Source: CBDDCX01 sp965226925 (GTDB lineage Bacteria > Gemmatimonadota > Gemmatimonadetes > Longimicrobiales > Gaopeijiaceae). Taken from it: a DNA stretch of 64,000 nucleotides. This document shows positions 18,928-28,000 of this stretch, in pieces (position 1 is the stretch's first letter; each line of letters opens with the position of its first letter). The notes below the pieces were generated by a model. That model was given only the letters and a program-made list of their open reading frames with translations, was not told the origin of the DNA and did no database searches. Where the stretch lies: the NCBI GenBank assembly GCA_965226925.1, contig CBDDEN010000008.1:186001-250000 (forward strand). The letters run 5' to 3'. The position numbers and the translations under genes were made by a program.

Positions 18928-20088
18928 TCAGCGCGAGGAAGCGACCTCGGCCGCGGCTCTCCCGACGATCCGCTGATACGACTCGGCGTCCGTGGCGCCT
19001 TCGGTGATGATGACGAGGACCCGCGCCTGCGATCCCAATTCCAGGGCCGACCTCATCGTCGGCCTCGACGAAACGGTCTCCAATCCCGCAAGCCCCGCCA
19101 CGCCCGACTCGCCGGCCACGACGGGAGGATCGCCGTCGCGTCCTTCGGCCAGCCTCCGCATGAGCGGCTCCACCAGCTCCTCCCCGGCCGTCATGAACGC
19201 GTCCGCCCCGGAGTCGAGGATCGTCCAGGCCAGAGGCGATATCTCCCCACAGGAGAGCCCTCCCATGATCGTGTGCAGCGAGCCCGATGCTGGAGCGGGT
19301 CCACCCGCCACGGCGCTCTGATAGAGACAGTCGGCCTCCTCCGGCTCGACGACCGTCAGGACTGGACGCTCGGCACCATCGAGTTCCCAGAGGTGCCCGC
19401 ACACCGCGGCGGCCAGGCCGCCCACCCCACCCTGCAGAAAGACGTGAGAGAGTCGCGTCCCCGCGGGCATCTGCCCCCGCAGTTCATCTACCATCACCGT
19501 GTAGCCCTGCATGACCCAGCTTGGGACCTCGCGGTATCCCTCGTACGAATGGTCCGACACGACGTGCCATCCGTTGCGCGAGGCGTCCGCGGCAGCCAGG
19601 GCGACGGCCTCGTCGTAGGTGCCCTGAACTCGCACCGTGCGAGCACCGAACGCGTCGATTTCGGCCACACGTCGGTCCGTGACGTGCCCTGGCAAGTAGA
19701 TGACGCAGGAACACCCATGGGTGTGTGCCCCCCACGCCACCGAGCGACCGTGATTCCCGTCCGTCGCGGTGGCCACCGTGATGGTGTGGGCCCGGATCCT
19801 CCACTCCTCACCGAGCTCGCGCTCGAGCACTCGTAACACTCCGTAGGCTCCCCCCAGGGCCTTGAAGCTCCCCAACCCGAAGCGCTCGGATTCGTCCTTC
19901 AGCCACAGTTCGCCGACATCGAGCTCGTTGGCGAGAGCCGGGAGTGTGTGGAGTGGAGTCGGGAGGTAGCCGGGCCAGCCCCGAATGACCGCCGCGGCGT
20001 GCTCGAACTCGGCGAGGCTGATCACGGCCCGCTCCGATTCGCCGTAGGGCCGCTGGCGGTCCACATTCTTGTTCAGCACGAATGGCAT
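18928..20088 (-). CDS. dpaL: Diaminopropionate ammonia-lyase-like PLP enzyme
   Basis: The 386-residue fold-type II PLP enzyme starts at ATG 20088. The PLP lysine is Lys76 in GLGSFKALGG, the phosphate loop is QGGVGGLAA, and the C-terminal SGVAGL region is intact. Length and the KDES...FKALGG pattern fit YgeX/DpaL, which splits 2,3-diaminopropionate to pyruvate and two ammonia; a related ammonia-lyase or threonine-dehydratase-like role cannot be excluded. It is convergent with the asparaginase gene, 66 bases apart, and its neighbours support amino-acid catabolism. Confidence 0.8.
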   Translation of the reverse strand: MPFVLNKNVDRQRPYGESERAVISLAEFEHAAAVIRGWPGYLPTPLHTLPALANELDVGELWLKDESERFGLGSFKALGGAYGVLRVLERELGEEWRIRAHTITVATATDGNHGRSVAWGAHTHGCSCVIYLPGHVTDRRVAEIDAFGARTVRVQGTYDEAVALAAADASRNGWHVVSDHSYEGYREVPSWVMQGYTVMVDELRGQMPAGTRLSHVFLQGGVGGLAAAVCGHLWELDGAERPVLTVVEPEEADCLYQSAVAGGPAPASGSLHTIMGGLSCGEISPLAWTILDSGADAFMTAGEELVEPLMRRLAEGRDGDPPVVAGESGVAGLAGLETVSSRPTMRSALELGSQARVLVIITEGATDAESYQRIVGRAAAEVASSR

Positions 20089-20120
20089 GGCGCGAGACTA
20101 GCCGTGCGGAGTGATCTGGG

Positions 20121-20274
20121 CCACCACGTCGAGTCACGTTGGGGGGAATCGGCCGATGGCCGGCGGGTGAAGCTCTACACACTCACCGCGGCCGGAAAGA
20201 GACTCTTCAGGACGGCCAGCCAGGACTGGCGGTCCGTTTCGGCGGCGGTGAACGACGTTCTGGCCATGACCTGA
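20121..20274 (+). pseudogene. PadR-family regulator, C-terminal remnant
   Basis: The frame has no start, but reads SRWGESADGRRVKLYTLTAA and on to the stop at 20274, which is the wing and C-terminal helix of PadR regulators. The winged-helix N-terminus (about 50 residues) and the promoter are missing, lost at the boundary with the divergent dpaL start at 20088. PadR genes commonly precede ADOP permease genes, as here. Confidence 0.65.
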
Positions 20275-20285
20275 GGGAGGCGATC

Positions 20286-20684
20286 ATGGACTGGATGTGG
20301 ACGTGGGTGATGAGGGTGCGCGACCTGGTCTTTCGGCGTCGCTGGAATCGGGAAGGGACCTACGGCGTGATCGCGTACATGGCGGGCAAACGGACATCCG
20401 AGTTCGGCGTCCGCCTGGCGCTGGGCGCCAACCCGGGACAGGTCTCGCGTCTCGTGCTCGGCGAGGCGATCCGTCTCGGAGCCGCAGGAATCGGGGTCGG
20501 AATCCTGGCCACGGTGGCCCTCACCCAAGTCATGGAGGGCCTCCTGTATGGCGTGAGCGCCAGAGACCCCCTGACGCTGTTCGGCGCGTCTGCGATACTG
20601 GGTGTCACCGGCCTCTTGGCCGCCTACGTGCCGGCGGCGCGTGCCACGCGGGTGGATCCGGTGGAGTCGCTGAGGGCCGACTGA
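20286..20684 (+). pseudogene. ADOP (FtsX/MacB-type) permease, large internal deletion
   Basis: ATG 20286 starts the usual N-terminal leader of these permeases (residues 1-23). It is then joined directly to the final FtsX segment: GTYGVIAYMA, EFGVRLALGA, LLYGVSARDP and the ending RATRVDPVESLRAD. Only 132 of about 800 residues remain, in frame. It follows the PadR remnant by 11 bases, so both belong to one decayed PadR-ADOP unit. Confidence 0.75.
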
Positions 20685-20828
20685 CGCTACCGACCGCGAC
20701 TGTCACGACGGCTTGTAAGGGGTCGGCGTGCGAAGCGCACGAGCCGGGTGGCCGGTGGAGAGGTCGCTCGCTCGACCGGGACGCTCGGGAAGGTGTTGCG
20801 AAGCGAGTGGGTCGCCTATCCTGCAAGC

Positions 20829-21515
20829 ATGAGCAACTCGACGGCCTACCGGCTGGGACCCGCGCGCGTGGGGATCACTCTCGGCGTGATCGCCGCGGTC
20901 CTCGCAATCGTCCACGTCATCGCGATGCAGATCATCTTCAACGACGACCTGGCATTCGCCGACCGGGTGGGCCTGGAGTACTGGCACCTCTCCATCTTCG
21001 ACTTGGACGAAGAGGCGAGCTTCGGTACCTGGTACAGTGCGGTCATCCTCCTGGTGGCGAGCCGCCTACTCCTCGCTCAGGCCCGAGTGCTCCGAGCCGA
21101 GGCCGACAAGTGGCACCCCTGGTGGCTCCTGCTCGGCATCGGCTTCCTCATCCTGTCGGTCGACGAGGTCGTGGGCATGCACGAGCTTCTGAACTCGCTC
21201 ATGGAGGACGCCCCCTGGACGGTGGTGGGCTTCTGGATCGTCGGGCTCGTGGGTTTGTCGTACATCCCCTTCCTCTGGCAATACCGGTGGCGGGCGGCGG
21301 GACTGTTCCTGCTGGCCGGCGCCATCTACGTCGGGGGAGCGGTAGGCGTCGAGCACTGGACCGGCTCCGACGTGAATTCCCTGCACTACAACATGTGGAC
21401 CACCCTGGAAGAAGGCATGGAGATGGCAGGCGTCATCGTCTTCATATACGCGTTGCTGGACTTCATGCCGGGCGCCGACCGGACCCTTCGGCTCGAGTTG
21501 AGTAGCGACACGTAG
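20829..21515 (+). CDS. Multi-pass membrane protein of unknown function
   Basis: The product has 228 residues from ATG 20829, with about six hydrophobic helices (roughly residues 14-36, 66-82, 98-115, 134-152, 158-176, 200-216). The acidic motif SVDEVVGMHE follows the third helix, and HYNMWTTLEEG precedes the last. Acidic residues and His next to membrane helices could bind a metal or cofactor, but I do not recognise the family. It appears intact and has its own start. Confidence 0.6.
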   Translation: MSNSTAYRLGPARVGITLGVIAAVLAIVHVIAMQIIFNDDLAFADRVGLEYWHLSIFDLDEEASFGTWYSAVILLVASRLLLAQARVLRAEADKWHPWWLLLGIGFLILSVDEVVGMHELLNSLMEDAPWTVVGFWIVGLVGLSYIPFLWQYRWRAAGLFLLAGAIYVGGAVGVEHWTGSDVNSLHYNMWTTLEEGMEMAGVIVFIYALLDFMPGADRTLRLELSSDT

Positions 21516-21525
21516 GCTCGCGCCC

Positions 21526-21572
21526 GAACTGCGCCCCCGCTGCGCCCCCGCTGCGCCCCTACCGTGCCCCCA
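21526..21572. repeat. Short tandem repeat, GC-rich
   Basis: About three and a half copies of a 12-base unit (CTGCGCCCCCGC-like), the last ones degenerate, lie between two gene ends. No stem is evident; it is probably a slippage repeat. Confidence 0.6.
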
Positions 21573-21578
21573 CCGCGG

Positions 21579-22529
21579 TCACAGGTCCAACTCCCAGGTC
21601 TCCTCCATCATCTCACCTCCGAAGCTGGAGTGGGGCTCCTGATGCACCAACGTGAAGCCCTGATCAGCGTATACGCGCCGAGCCGCGCGCAGCACGTCGT
21701 ATGTCCACAACGTCATGCGCCGGTACCCCGCCTGCCGGGAGAACCGGACGCACTCTTCCACGAGTCTCCGCCCGATACCCAACCCTCGTGCCTCCGGCCC
21801 GACCAGGAGCATGCGTAGCCTGGCCACCTCGTCCGACTCCCTTACACAAAACACGGAGCCGACGTTCTCCCCGTCCTTCTCGGCGATCCAGCACCTCTCA
21901 CGTTTCGGATCCCGCTTCTGGACGAACGCTGCCACGACCTCGGCGGTCAGGCCCTCGAACCAATCCGCCCATCCGAACTCGTCCACATACAGGATGCCAT
22001 GCTGCCGGACTACCCATCCCATGTCCCCGGGACGGGGAGAACGGAGCAGGTAATCCGGAGAGCCCTCCTCGGTTCCCCCGGCTTTGGCGGCGCCCCCCTC
22101 GAGGAGGGTCACGATGGTAGCCATCTCACGAACGAGACGTTCCCGGTCTTGACTCGACAGGGGGGCGATTACGTCCGCGACGGATGCGTGGACAAGCTCA
22201 TCCAACTCGGCTCGTGCCGCTCTTCCCTCCTCGGTCAGCGTCAGCAGGGTACGGCGTCGGTCCTCGATGGAAGGCGTCTTTTCGACAAGACCGTCGCCAT
22301 GGAGCCGCGTGAGAATCCTGCTCATGTACCCGGCCGCAAGTCCGAGCGCCTTCCGGAGCGACGTCGCGGTGCTGGGTTCCGTCAGCCCCAACTCCAGGAT
22401 CACCTTGGCTTGGGTCTCGGAGAACCGTCCGTTCTCCGGGCGAGCGTGCAGGGACCCCATGCGGGCGTCGTAGACCCGATGGAACCGCCGCACGGCGTCG
22501 ATGGTTCGGGGCGTATCGGTCTGGGGCAT
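21579..22529 (-). CDS. MarR-family regulator fused to GNAT acetyltransferase
   Basis: The product has 316 residues from ATG 22529. Residues about 1-150 form a MarR winged helix (LGLAAGYMSRILTRL, then DRRRTLLTLTEEG); residues 160-316 form a GNAT domain with the acetyl-CoA loop ARGLGIGRRLVEE. This fused architecture is known in many bacteria, and the MarR half is thought to control expression while the GNAT half acetylates a small molecule or protein. It is divergent from the peroxiredoxin gene with about 180 bases between them, so it could regulate that gene. Confidence 0.85.
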   Translation of the reverse strand: MPQTDTPRTIDAVRRFHRVYDARMGSLHARPENGRFSETQAKVILELGLTEPSTATSLRKALGLAAGYMSRILTRLHGDGLVEKTPSIEDRRRTLLTLTEEGRAARAELDELVHASVADVIAPLSSQDRERLVREMATIVTLLEGGAAKAGGTEEGSPDYLLRSPRPGDMGWVVRQHGILYVDEFGWADWFEGLTAEVVAAFVQKRDPKRERCWIAEKDGENVGSVFCVRESDEVARLRMLLVGPEARGLGIGRRLVEECVRFSRQAGYRRMTLWTYDVLRAARRVYADQGFTLVHQEPHSSFGGEMMEETWELDL

Positions 22530-22707
22530 ACTCGGGACGGTAGGACTTTATCGTTCTCAAAGTCAACTATCTTATGTGACTTTGGTAACTATTTGGGTTC
22601 GGCGCAGTTGCCGCCCGACTGGCCCGGGCACGCCATGCCCTGTAGGATCAGTAGTTGATGCGCGGTGGGCGGTGTGGTGAGGGCACATTCCGAGCGTTGG
22701 AGATTGA

Positions 22708-23328
22708 ATGGGCAAGCGACACCTCGCGCTGTTCCTCATTCTGGCTGGTGTGGCGGTATCCGCCGCGTGCGACGCCATGCCGAGGGAGCGGATCATGATG
22801 GGACCCCATGATGGGCTCGATCTGCCGGCGGTCGACACCGGGCGTGTAAAGGTCGGCGACGTCGCCCCGGACTTCTCGGCCGTGACCTACGACGGCCCCG
22901 TCGTCACCCTTTCGGATTATCGGGGTGAGAAGAATGTCGTCCTGGTCTTCTATCGTGGCCACTGGTGACCATGGTGCGCCGGTCAGCTCGGGAAGCTGAG
23001 AGAACTACTGACGCCGGAGCAGTTGGCTAGCACGGAGATCCTGGCCCTCTCCGTGGACGATCGCGAGAAGCAGCAGATGATGATCGACCGAGTCGCCAAG
23101 GACGACGGCATGCTCATCGAGTTCTCGCTGCTCTCGGACCCGGAGCACCGCATCATCGACCGTTACGGGCTGTTCAACCCGGACGAAGCGAAGATGAGAC
23201 CGGTGCCCCACCCCACGGTCCTCGTCATCGACGAGCAGGGCGTCGTGCGCTGGAAGTTCATCGAGATAGACTACCGTATCCGACCGACCAACGAGGACAT
23301 CCTCGCCGCCTTGTCGGCTCTGGACTGA
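22708..23328 (+). CDS. Peroxiredoxin-like lipoprotein, probable selenoprotein (Sec87)
   Basis: ATG 22708 begins a 206-residue protein if the in-frame TGA at 22966-22968 is read as selenocysteine. The N-terminus is a signal sequence ending in SAAC, a possible lipobox. The thioredoxin-fold peroxiredoxin domain has VGDVAPDF, then VLVFYRGHW, the TGA, and PWCAGQLGKL. The TGA replaces the first Cys of the usual C-P-W-C active site, giving U-P-W-C (Sec87, Cys90), and the domain continues in the same frame to a normal end. A hairpin follows the TGA at a distance usual for bacterial SECIS elements. The protein would reduce peroxides in the periplasm. A nonsense mutation is the alternative, but it would have to hit exactly the catalytic Cys. 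Confidence 0.8.
22966..22999 (+). promoter_or_regulatory. Sec TGA codon and SECIS-like hairpin in the peroxiredoxin gene
   Basis: After TGA 22966-22968 come 14 bases, then the arm TCAGCT (22983-22988), loop CGGGA, and arm AGCTGA (22994-22999), a perfect six-base stem. The loop begins 20 bases after the TGA and holds Gs, as expected for bacterial SECIS elements bound by SelB. Confidence 0.6.
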
Positions 23329-23362
23329 TCGGGACGGGGGTGTGTTCCCGGAGAGGCCACGC

Positions 23363-25257
23363 GTGAGATCCGCGGTCATTCTGATAGGCTCCGCCCTGGT
23401 CGGCGCCCTGCCGGCTTCTTCGCAGGTCCTCCAGTCGGTCGCTTCGGGTGTCTCGATCCTACGAACCTCGGCCAGTGCAAACGGCCACAACGCCGGCTGG
23501 GTCGAACTCGAGGACTACCTGATCGCCATAGACATCGGGTCCGATGACGCGGCGGCCGCGATACTCGCCGCCGCCGTCGGCTCGGCCGGAAAGCCGGTGC
23601 GTTTCGTGGCCCGCACCCTGGGGGGACAGAGAGGCCCACCGGGAGGCGTATCGAACGATTCGGCCGAGGGCCTGACCTGGCTATCTGCGGTGAATGAAGA
23701 TGCCGCGGTCGCGTCCCGTTCGACGAATGACCCCGACCCAGGTTCGGAGTCCGCGGCCCGTCCGGCCGCCGTCTTGCGAATCCCCTCGGGCGCGACGCTC
23801 GAAGCCGGCGGGCGCCGTGTCGAGCTACACCACGTCGACGGACGGACGGGCGGCGCCTTCGCAATCTACGTGCGGGACGCCGGCACCCTCTTCGTCGGCG
23901 ATCTGGTCGGGCTCGGCCGGGGATCCGATCCCCTGTCCATCGACGCCTGGATCCGAAGCCTGCAGCGGCTCGAGCGACTGGGTCCCCGACTGGTCGTCCC
24001 CGGGAGCGGCCCAGTGGAGGGCCCCGAGGTTCTCGCGGCGACTCGCACGGCTCTGGAAAGGCTCAAGAGACGCATCTGGGATGCGATGGTCGGCGGCACG
24101 AGCCGTGAACGGGTGATGAGGGCCGTCGGATCGGTCGGATTCGAAGTGCTGCCGGAGCGCACGCCGGGTGACGTGTACGACGAGTTGGCCGGCCTCCGGC
24201 CTGCCAGCGCATTCGTGGAGGTTCTGGGGCTGCGGGAGGGCGCCTCCCCCACCGCCTCGTCTCCGGGTTGGACGGGTCCCACCAAGGTGGTGGTCGCCGA
24301 TTTCTGGCCAGGACGTACGGAGCAGCTTGCCCTGGTCGCACCCGGAGTCGAAGTCGTGGTGGCCGCCAGCCCGGAAGAGGCCACCGCGCTCGCGCAGAAC
24401 GCCGACGCCGTCCTGGGATGGCTCACGCCCGAGATCTTCAACGGCTCGCCCAACCTGAGGTGGGTCCAGCTCAACGCGGCCGGCGTCGAGAACTACGTGA
24501 CCATCCCGGGCTTTGCCGAGAGCGACGTCGTCCTTTCCAACGCCCAGCGCATCTTCGGTCCCGGGGGTGCCGAGCACGTTCTCGGCATGGTGCTGGCGTT
24601 GAGTCGACGCCTCCACACGGCGTTGGTCCTGCAACAGGAGCATCGGTGGGACATCACCCCCCTCACCGGCCCCACGCCCTACACGGGAGCGGGGAGCGAG
24701 CTGCTCGAACTCCGGGGCCGCACCCTTCTCGTAGTCGGGCTGGGCGGTATCGGCACGGAGGTGGCACGGGTGGCGAGCGGGATCGGAATGCGCGTCATCG
24801 CCACGCGTGGGAGTAGCCGTAGCGGACCACCCTTCGTGGACTATGTGGGCCTCTCGTCCGAACTCCTGGAACTGACGCCCGAGGCCGACGTGATCGTCGA
24901 CGCCGTACCCCTCACTTCAACCACCGAGAGGATGTTCGACGATGCGTTCTTCGCGGCGACGAAGCCGGAGGCGATCTTCGTCAATATCGGGCGGGGACGC
25001 ACCGTCGATACCGACGCCCTGATGCGGGCCCTTCGCGAGGGCCGGATCGCCGGAGCGGGGCTGGACGTGACCGAGCCGGAGCCCCTCCCGGCCGATCACG
25101 AGCTGTGGACATGCCCAACGTCCTCATCACCCCGCACCTCGGCGGGGACGGCGACGGGCACATGGAGCGCATGTGGCTCCTGTTCAGAGAGAACCTTCGT
25201 CGCTTCGTGAATGGGGAGCAGCTACTCGCGGTGGTGGACAAGCGGCGCGGATATTGA
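23363..25257 (+). CDS. Degenerate metallo-beta-lactamase domain fused to D-2-hydroxyacid dehydrogenase (late frameshift)
   Basis: GTG 23363 has GGAGAGG at 23350-23356 and opens a signal peptide ending in PASSQ; an upstream GTG (23342) is less likely. Residues about 25-285 follow a metallo-beta-lactamase trace (HNAGWVELEDYLIAID, then PVRFVARTL and LFVGDLVGLG), but the HxHxDH metal motif is missing (LGGQRGPPGG there). Residues about 300-630 are a D-isomer 2-hydroxyacid dehydrogenase with VVGLGGIGTEVA and VNIGRGRTVDTDAL. One base is lost near 25110: the ending MPNVLITPHLGG continues one frame over to TGA 25257. The NAD-binding half is otherwise full. Its substrate is unknown. Confidence 0.75.
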
Positions 25258-25294
25258 GTCAGAAGTCCGCTGCGGGCGACGTCTTGCGTTCCCG

Positions 25295-26612
25295 TCAGTC
25301 TCGCCGTAGCGCCTGGGCCGGATCGACTCCCGCGGCCCTCTGCGCCGGCAACCAACTGGCGATCGCAGCGACGAGGGACAAGACGAGAGCGACCGACGCG
25401 TAGGTCAGCGGATCCGTGGCGCTCACACCGAACAGGAGCGTGGTCATGACGGAACTTAGCAGCCATGCGCCTACGAGGCCTGCCCCGACTCCCAGTACAG
25501 CGAGCCACACCCACTTCCGCCACCCTCGGAATGTCGGACGGCGTGAAGCTCGTGGACACCTTCACCGCGACGGACGCCAGGACGACACCCAGAGACCCGC
25601 CCGCCACCGTCAGGAGCAGGCTCTCGCTCATGAAGGCACGCATCACTTGGAGCCGGCTCGCGCCCACGGCCACCCGGAGCGCGACTTCCCGTTGGCGGAC
25701 TTCGGCGCGCACCAACAGGAGGTTGGCGACGTTGGCGCACGCGATGACCAGCACGAGGCCCACCGTGCCGAGGAGAATCCACAGGGTCCGGCTGACGTCG
25801 CCCACGATCTGGTCTTTGAGCGGTCGCACCACGGCGCGGAGCTTCACTTCTTCCAGGAACGCCGGTGCCCCGTCTTCCGGGAACAACTCCGCGAGGCGAC
25901 CGATGAGCCCCTGCAACTCCGTGTCGGCTCCCTCGAGCGTGGCCGCGTCCGAGAGCCGCGCGATTCCGGTAGCACCGAACGCCGCAAGCGGCGCCTGGGC
26001 CGGATCGACCTCCATCGGGATGAAGAGTTGCACGTCCGCGTTGGGATAGCTGAAGTCCCTCGGCAAGATACCGACGACGCGGCGGAGGGTGCCACTCATG
26101 TCCACCGTCCGGCCCACGATGGTCGGATCACTCCCGAAGTGGCTCTGCCAAAAGGCGTGGCTCAAGACCACCACGGGCTCGGCCTCCGGTACGCCATCCT
26201 CGGCAACCAGACCCCTACCGAGTGCCGCGCCCACGCCCAGCACGCTGAAGAAAGACGGCGTCGCCGCACTGCCTGCAATCCTCTCCGGATCACCGTCCCC
26301 CAAGAGGTTGACGACCGTAGGCTGATACATCGCGACGGACTCGAACGAGCCCGCCTGGTCCGCGTACAACAGATAGAGTCCGGCCGACATGGGAAGCTGA
26401 TCCTCTCCCCCGCGCCCTTCGTGCCGAACCGACACCAGCTCATCGGGATCGGGGAACGGGAGCGGCTCGAGAATGACCCCGTCCACGAGCGTGAACACGG
26501 CGGTCGTGGCCCCGATTCCGAGCGTCAACGTCACGACCGCCACCACGGTGAAGCCCGGCGAGCGAGCGAGTCCCCGCAGGGCGAACCGCAAATCGTTCCA
26601 CAGACCCGTCAT
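25295..26612 (-). pseudogene. ADOP (MacB/FtsX-type) permease, internal deletion
   Basis: ATG 26612 opens a normal N-terminal half: leader, first helix GFTVVAVVTLTLGIGATTAV, the periplasmic MacB domain, and the FtsX segment up to FTPSDIPRVAE (about residue 375). Near 25520 the frame changes, and only the last helices and the ending QRAAGVDPAQALRRD follow. The second periplasmic domain and half the helices (about 350 residues) are gone. These permeases are orphan MacB-like proteins without their own ATPase. Confidence 0.8.
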
Positions 26613-26780
26613 CGTCAGGTTCCTCTTCCAAGAACGGCAATCAGTCCGGCAAGGGCTCGCCCTCGAAATCGGAGGCGGTGCCGACATCGGCCACGCGTGA
26701 GTGTGACGTCGAGGGTCCTGAAAGGGTTGCCGGGAGTGCGATGTCGAGGCGGGCCGGCGCCAACGACAGGCCCCGTCAGA

Positions 26781-26966
26781 CTAGTCGCTCTGTTCTCGCC
26801 AGAGCCAAACGGCGAGCCCGCCAAGCGCAAGCGCGGCGACCGGGCTGGCCCACACCGGGACCTCGAAGCCGCCGATCGTGAGGTCGGCCCGGAAAAGCGC
26901 TCGCAGTATGTGTGCCACCGCGACAGCCGAGAGAAACAGCGTTGCGATAAGGGCCGCGGGTTTCAT
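26781..26966 (-). CDS. Small two-helix membrane protein
   Basis: The product has 61 residues from ATG 26966, with AAGGAG six bases upstream, so the start is well supported. Two hydrophobic helices (about 5-24 and 36-55) are joined by a short loop, and the C-terminus is charged. No function is evident; it stands alone between a permease remnant and the DUF1697 gene. Confidence 0.6.
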   Translation of the reverse strand: MKPAALIATLFLSAVAVAHILRALFRADLTIGGFEVPVWASPVAALALGGLAVWLWREQSD

Positions 26967-27062
26967 GGCGAAACTCCTTCGATACGGGACTCGCGCGCCG
27001 GCTCACGGAGTCTGCTGTCATCCACGGGTGCGCCTCCTAGTGAGGTGTCGCCGCCGGCGACC

Positions 27063-27614
27063 CTATCCATCGCGCGCGTGCGCGGCGACGAGCTTACGAA
27101 CGCTCGTCATGTTTCGCGTGGTGTGCCGAATCTTCCCCATCGCCTTCGACACGCCCGGACCGAACAGCGGCGACTCACTCAGCTTACCCCTGATGAGCCA
27201 ATAGATTTCACGTCCCGCAAACTGGAAATCGTCGGTTGCACCGCACAGATCGCCGAATCGTGCACGCAGCTCTGCGTCTGCGGGGGCATCCAAGAAGACC
27301 ACATAGAGCGAGTCATCAGTGCCGCCCGCGCCCCACGGCGCGACCGGCTCTCTCTCGGCAACCGCCGTGAGCTCCGACGGTGATCGGATGAAGGTCGCCA
27401 CCTCATAACCCAGATGCCGCTGGAGGTGGGCCTCGATCTCTCGCTCCAGCGTCGAGGCATCCCTCGACTCGTCACTGAAGATCACGTTGCCGCTCGCGAT
27501 GAACGTGGCGACATCCGAGAAACCGAGCTCGCCGAAGAGCTCCCGGAGCCTGTCCATCTTGACCCTGTGACCCCCGACGTTGATTCCGCGGAGGAGGGCA
27601 ACGTAGCGTGGCAC
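27063..27614 (-). CDS. DUF1697 family protein
   Basis: The product has 183 residues from ATG 27614. The opening YVALLRGINVGGHRVKMDRL and later ASGNVIF and NMTSVRKL are the marks of DUF1697, a cytosolic family of unknown function in many bacteria. Its length is usual for the family. It is probably intact. Confidence 0.85.
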   Translation of the reverse strand: MPRYVALLRGINVGGHRVKMDRLRELFGELGFSDVATFIASGNVIFSDESRDASTLEREIEAHLQRHLGYEVATFIRSPSELTAVAEREPVAPWGAGGTDDSLYVVFLDAPADAELRARFGDLCGATDDFQFAGREIYWLIRGKLSESPLFGPGVSKAMGKIRHTTRNMTSVRKLVAAHARDG

Positions 27615-27677
27615 GTCTTCTACTCCAGTCGCACGTCGTTCACTCGTTGAAGGAGCCCCTCAACCGGTTCTCCCTCG

Positions 27678-27974
27678 CTACTTGATACGGTCGTAGATGG
27701 CGTGGGAGATCCTGACCATGTCCCCGTTCTCGTCCAGACGGACATACTCGTTGTCGATCCTGTTCCCGTCTTCGGACAGGACGTTGAGGATCACCTGATA
27801 GACCCTGCCGTCCCTCTTGTTCAGGATCCTGGTCGTGCGGTCGTCGACGACCACCACGGCCGTCTCGGAGCCCTCTTGGCCCGAGACCGTCCGGAACACC
27901 CCATCGAACATCGTGACGTAACCCCACTTCGAGTCGCGGCCCTGTGCGTTGGTCGACTCGACGGTGATGCTCAT
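27678..27974 (-). CDS. Hypothetical protein, probably N-terminally truncated
   Basis: ATG 27974 (or GTG 27992) gives about 98 residues. The sequence ITVESTNAQG, KWGYVTMFDG and TRILNKRDG resembles the C-terminal two thirds of small secreted proteins that normally begin with a signal peptide and a 'GTW' segment; both are missing here. It follows the end of the beta-propeller gene by about 27 bases on the same strand. It may be a remnant. Confidence 0.4.
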   Translation of the reverse strand: MSITVESTNAQGRDSKWGYVTMFDGVFRTVSGQEGSETAVVVVDDRTTRILNKRDGRVYQVILNVLSEDGNRIDNEYVRLDENGDMVRISHAIYDRIK

Positions 27975-28000
27975 GCCGCCGTGATTCCACACCGCTTACG

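Noticed and set aside
22966..22968. Premature stop making the peroxiredoxin a pseudogene
   Set aside because: The codon falls exactly on the active-site Cys, the frame is unchanged on both sides, and a SECIS-like stem follows. Selenocysteine explains all three.
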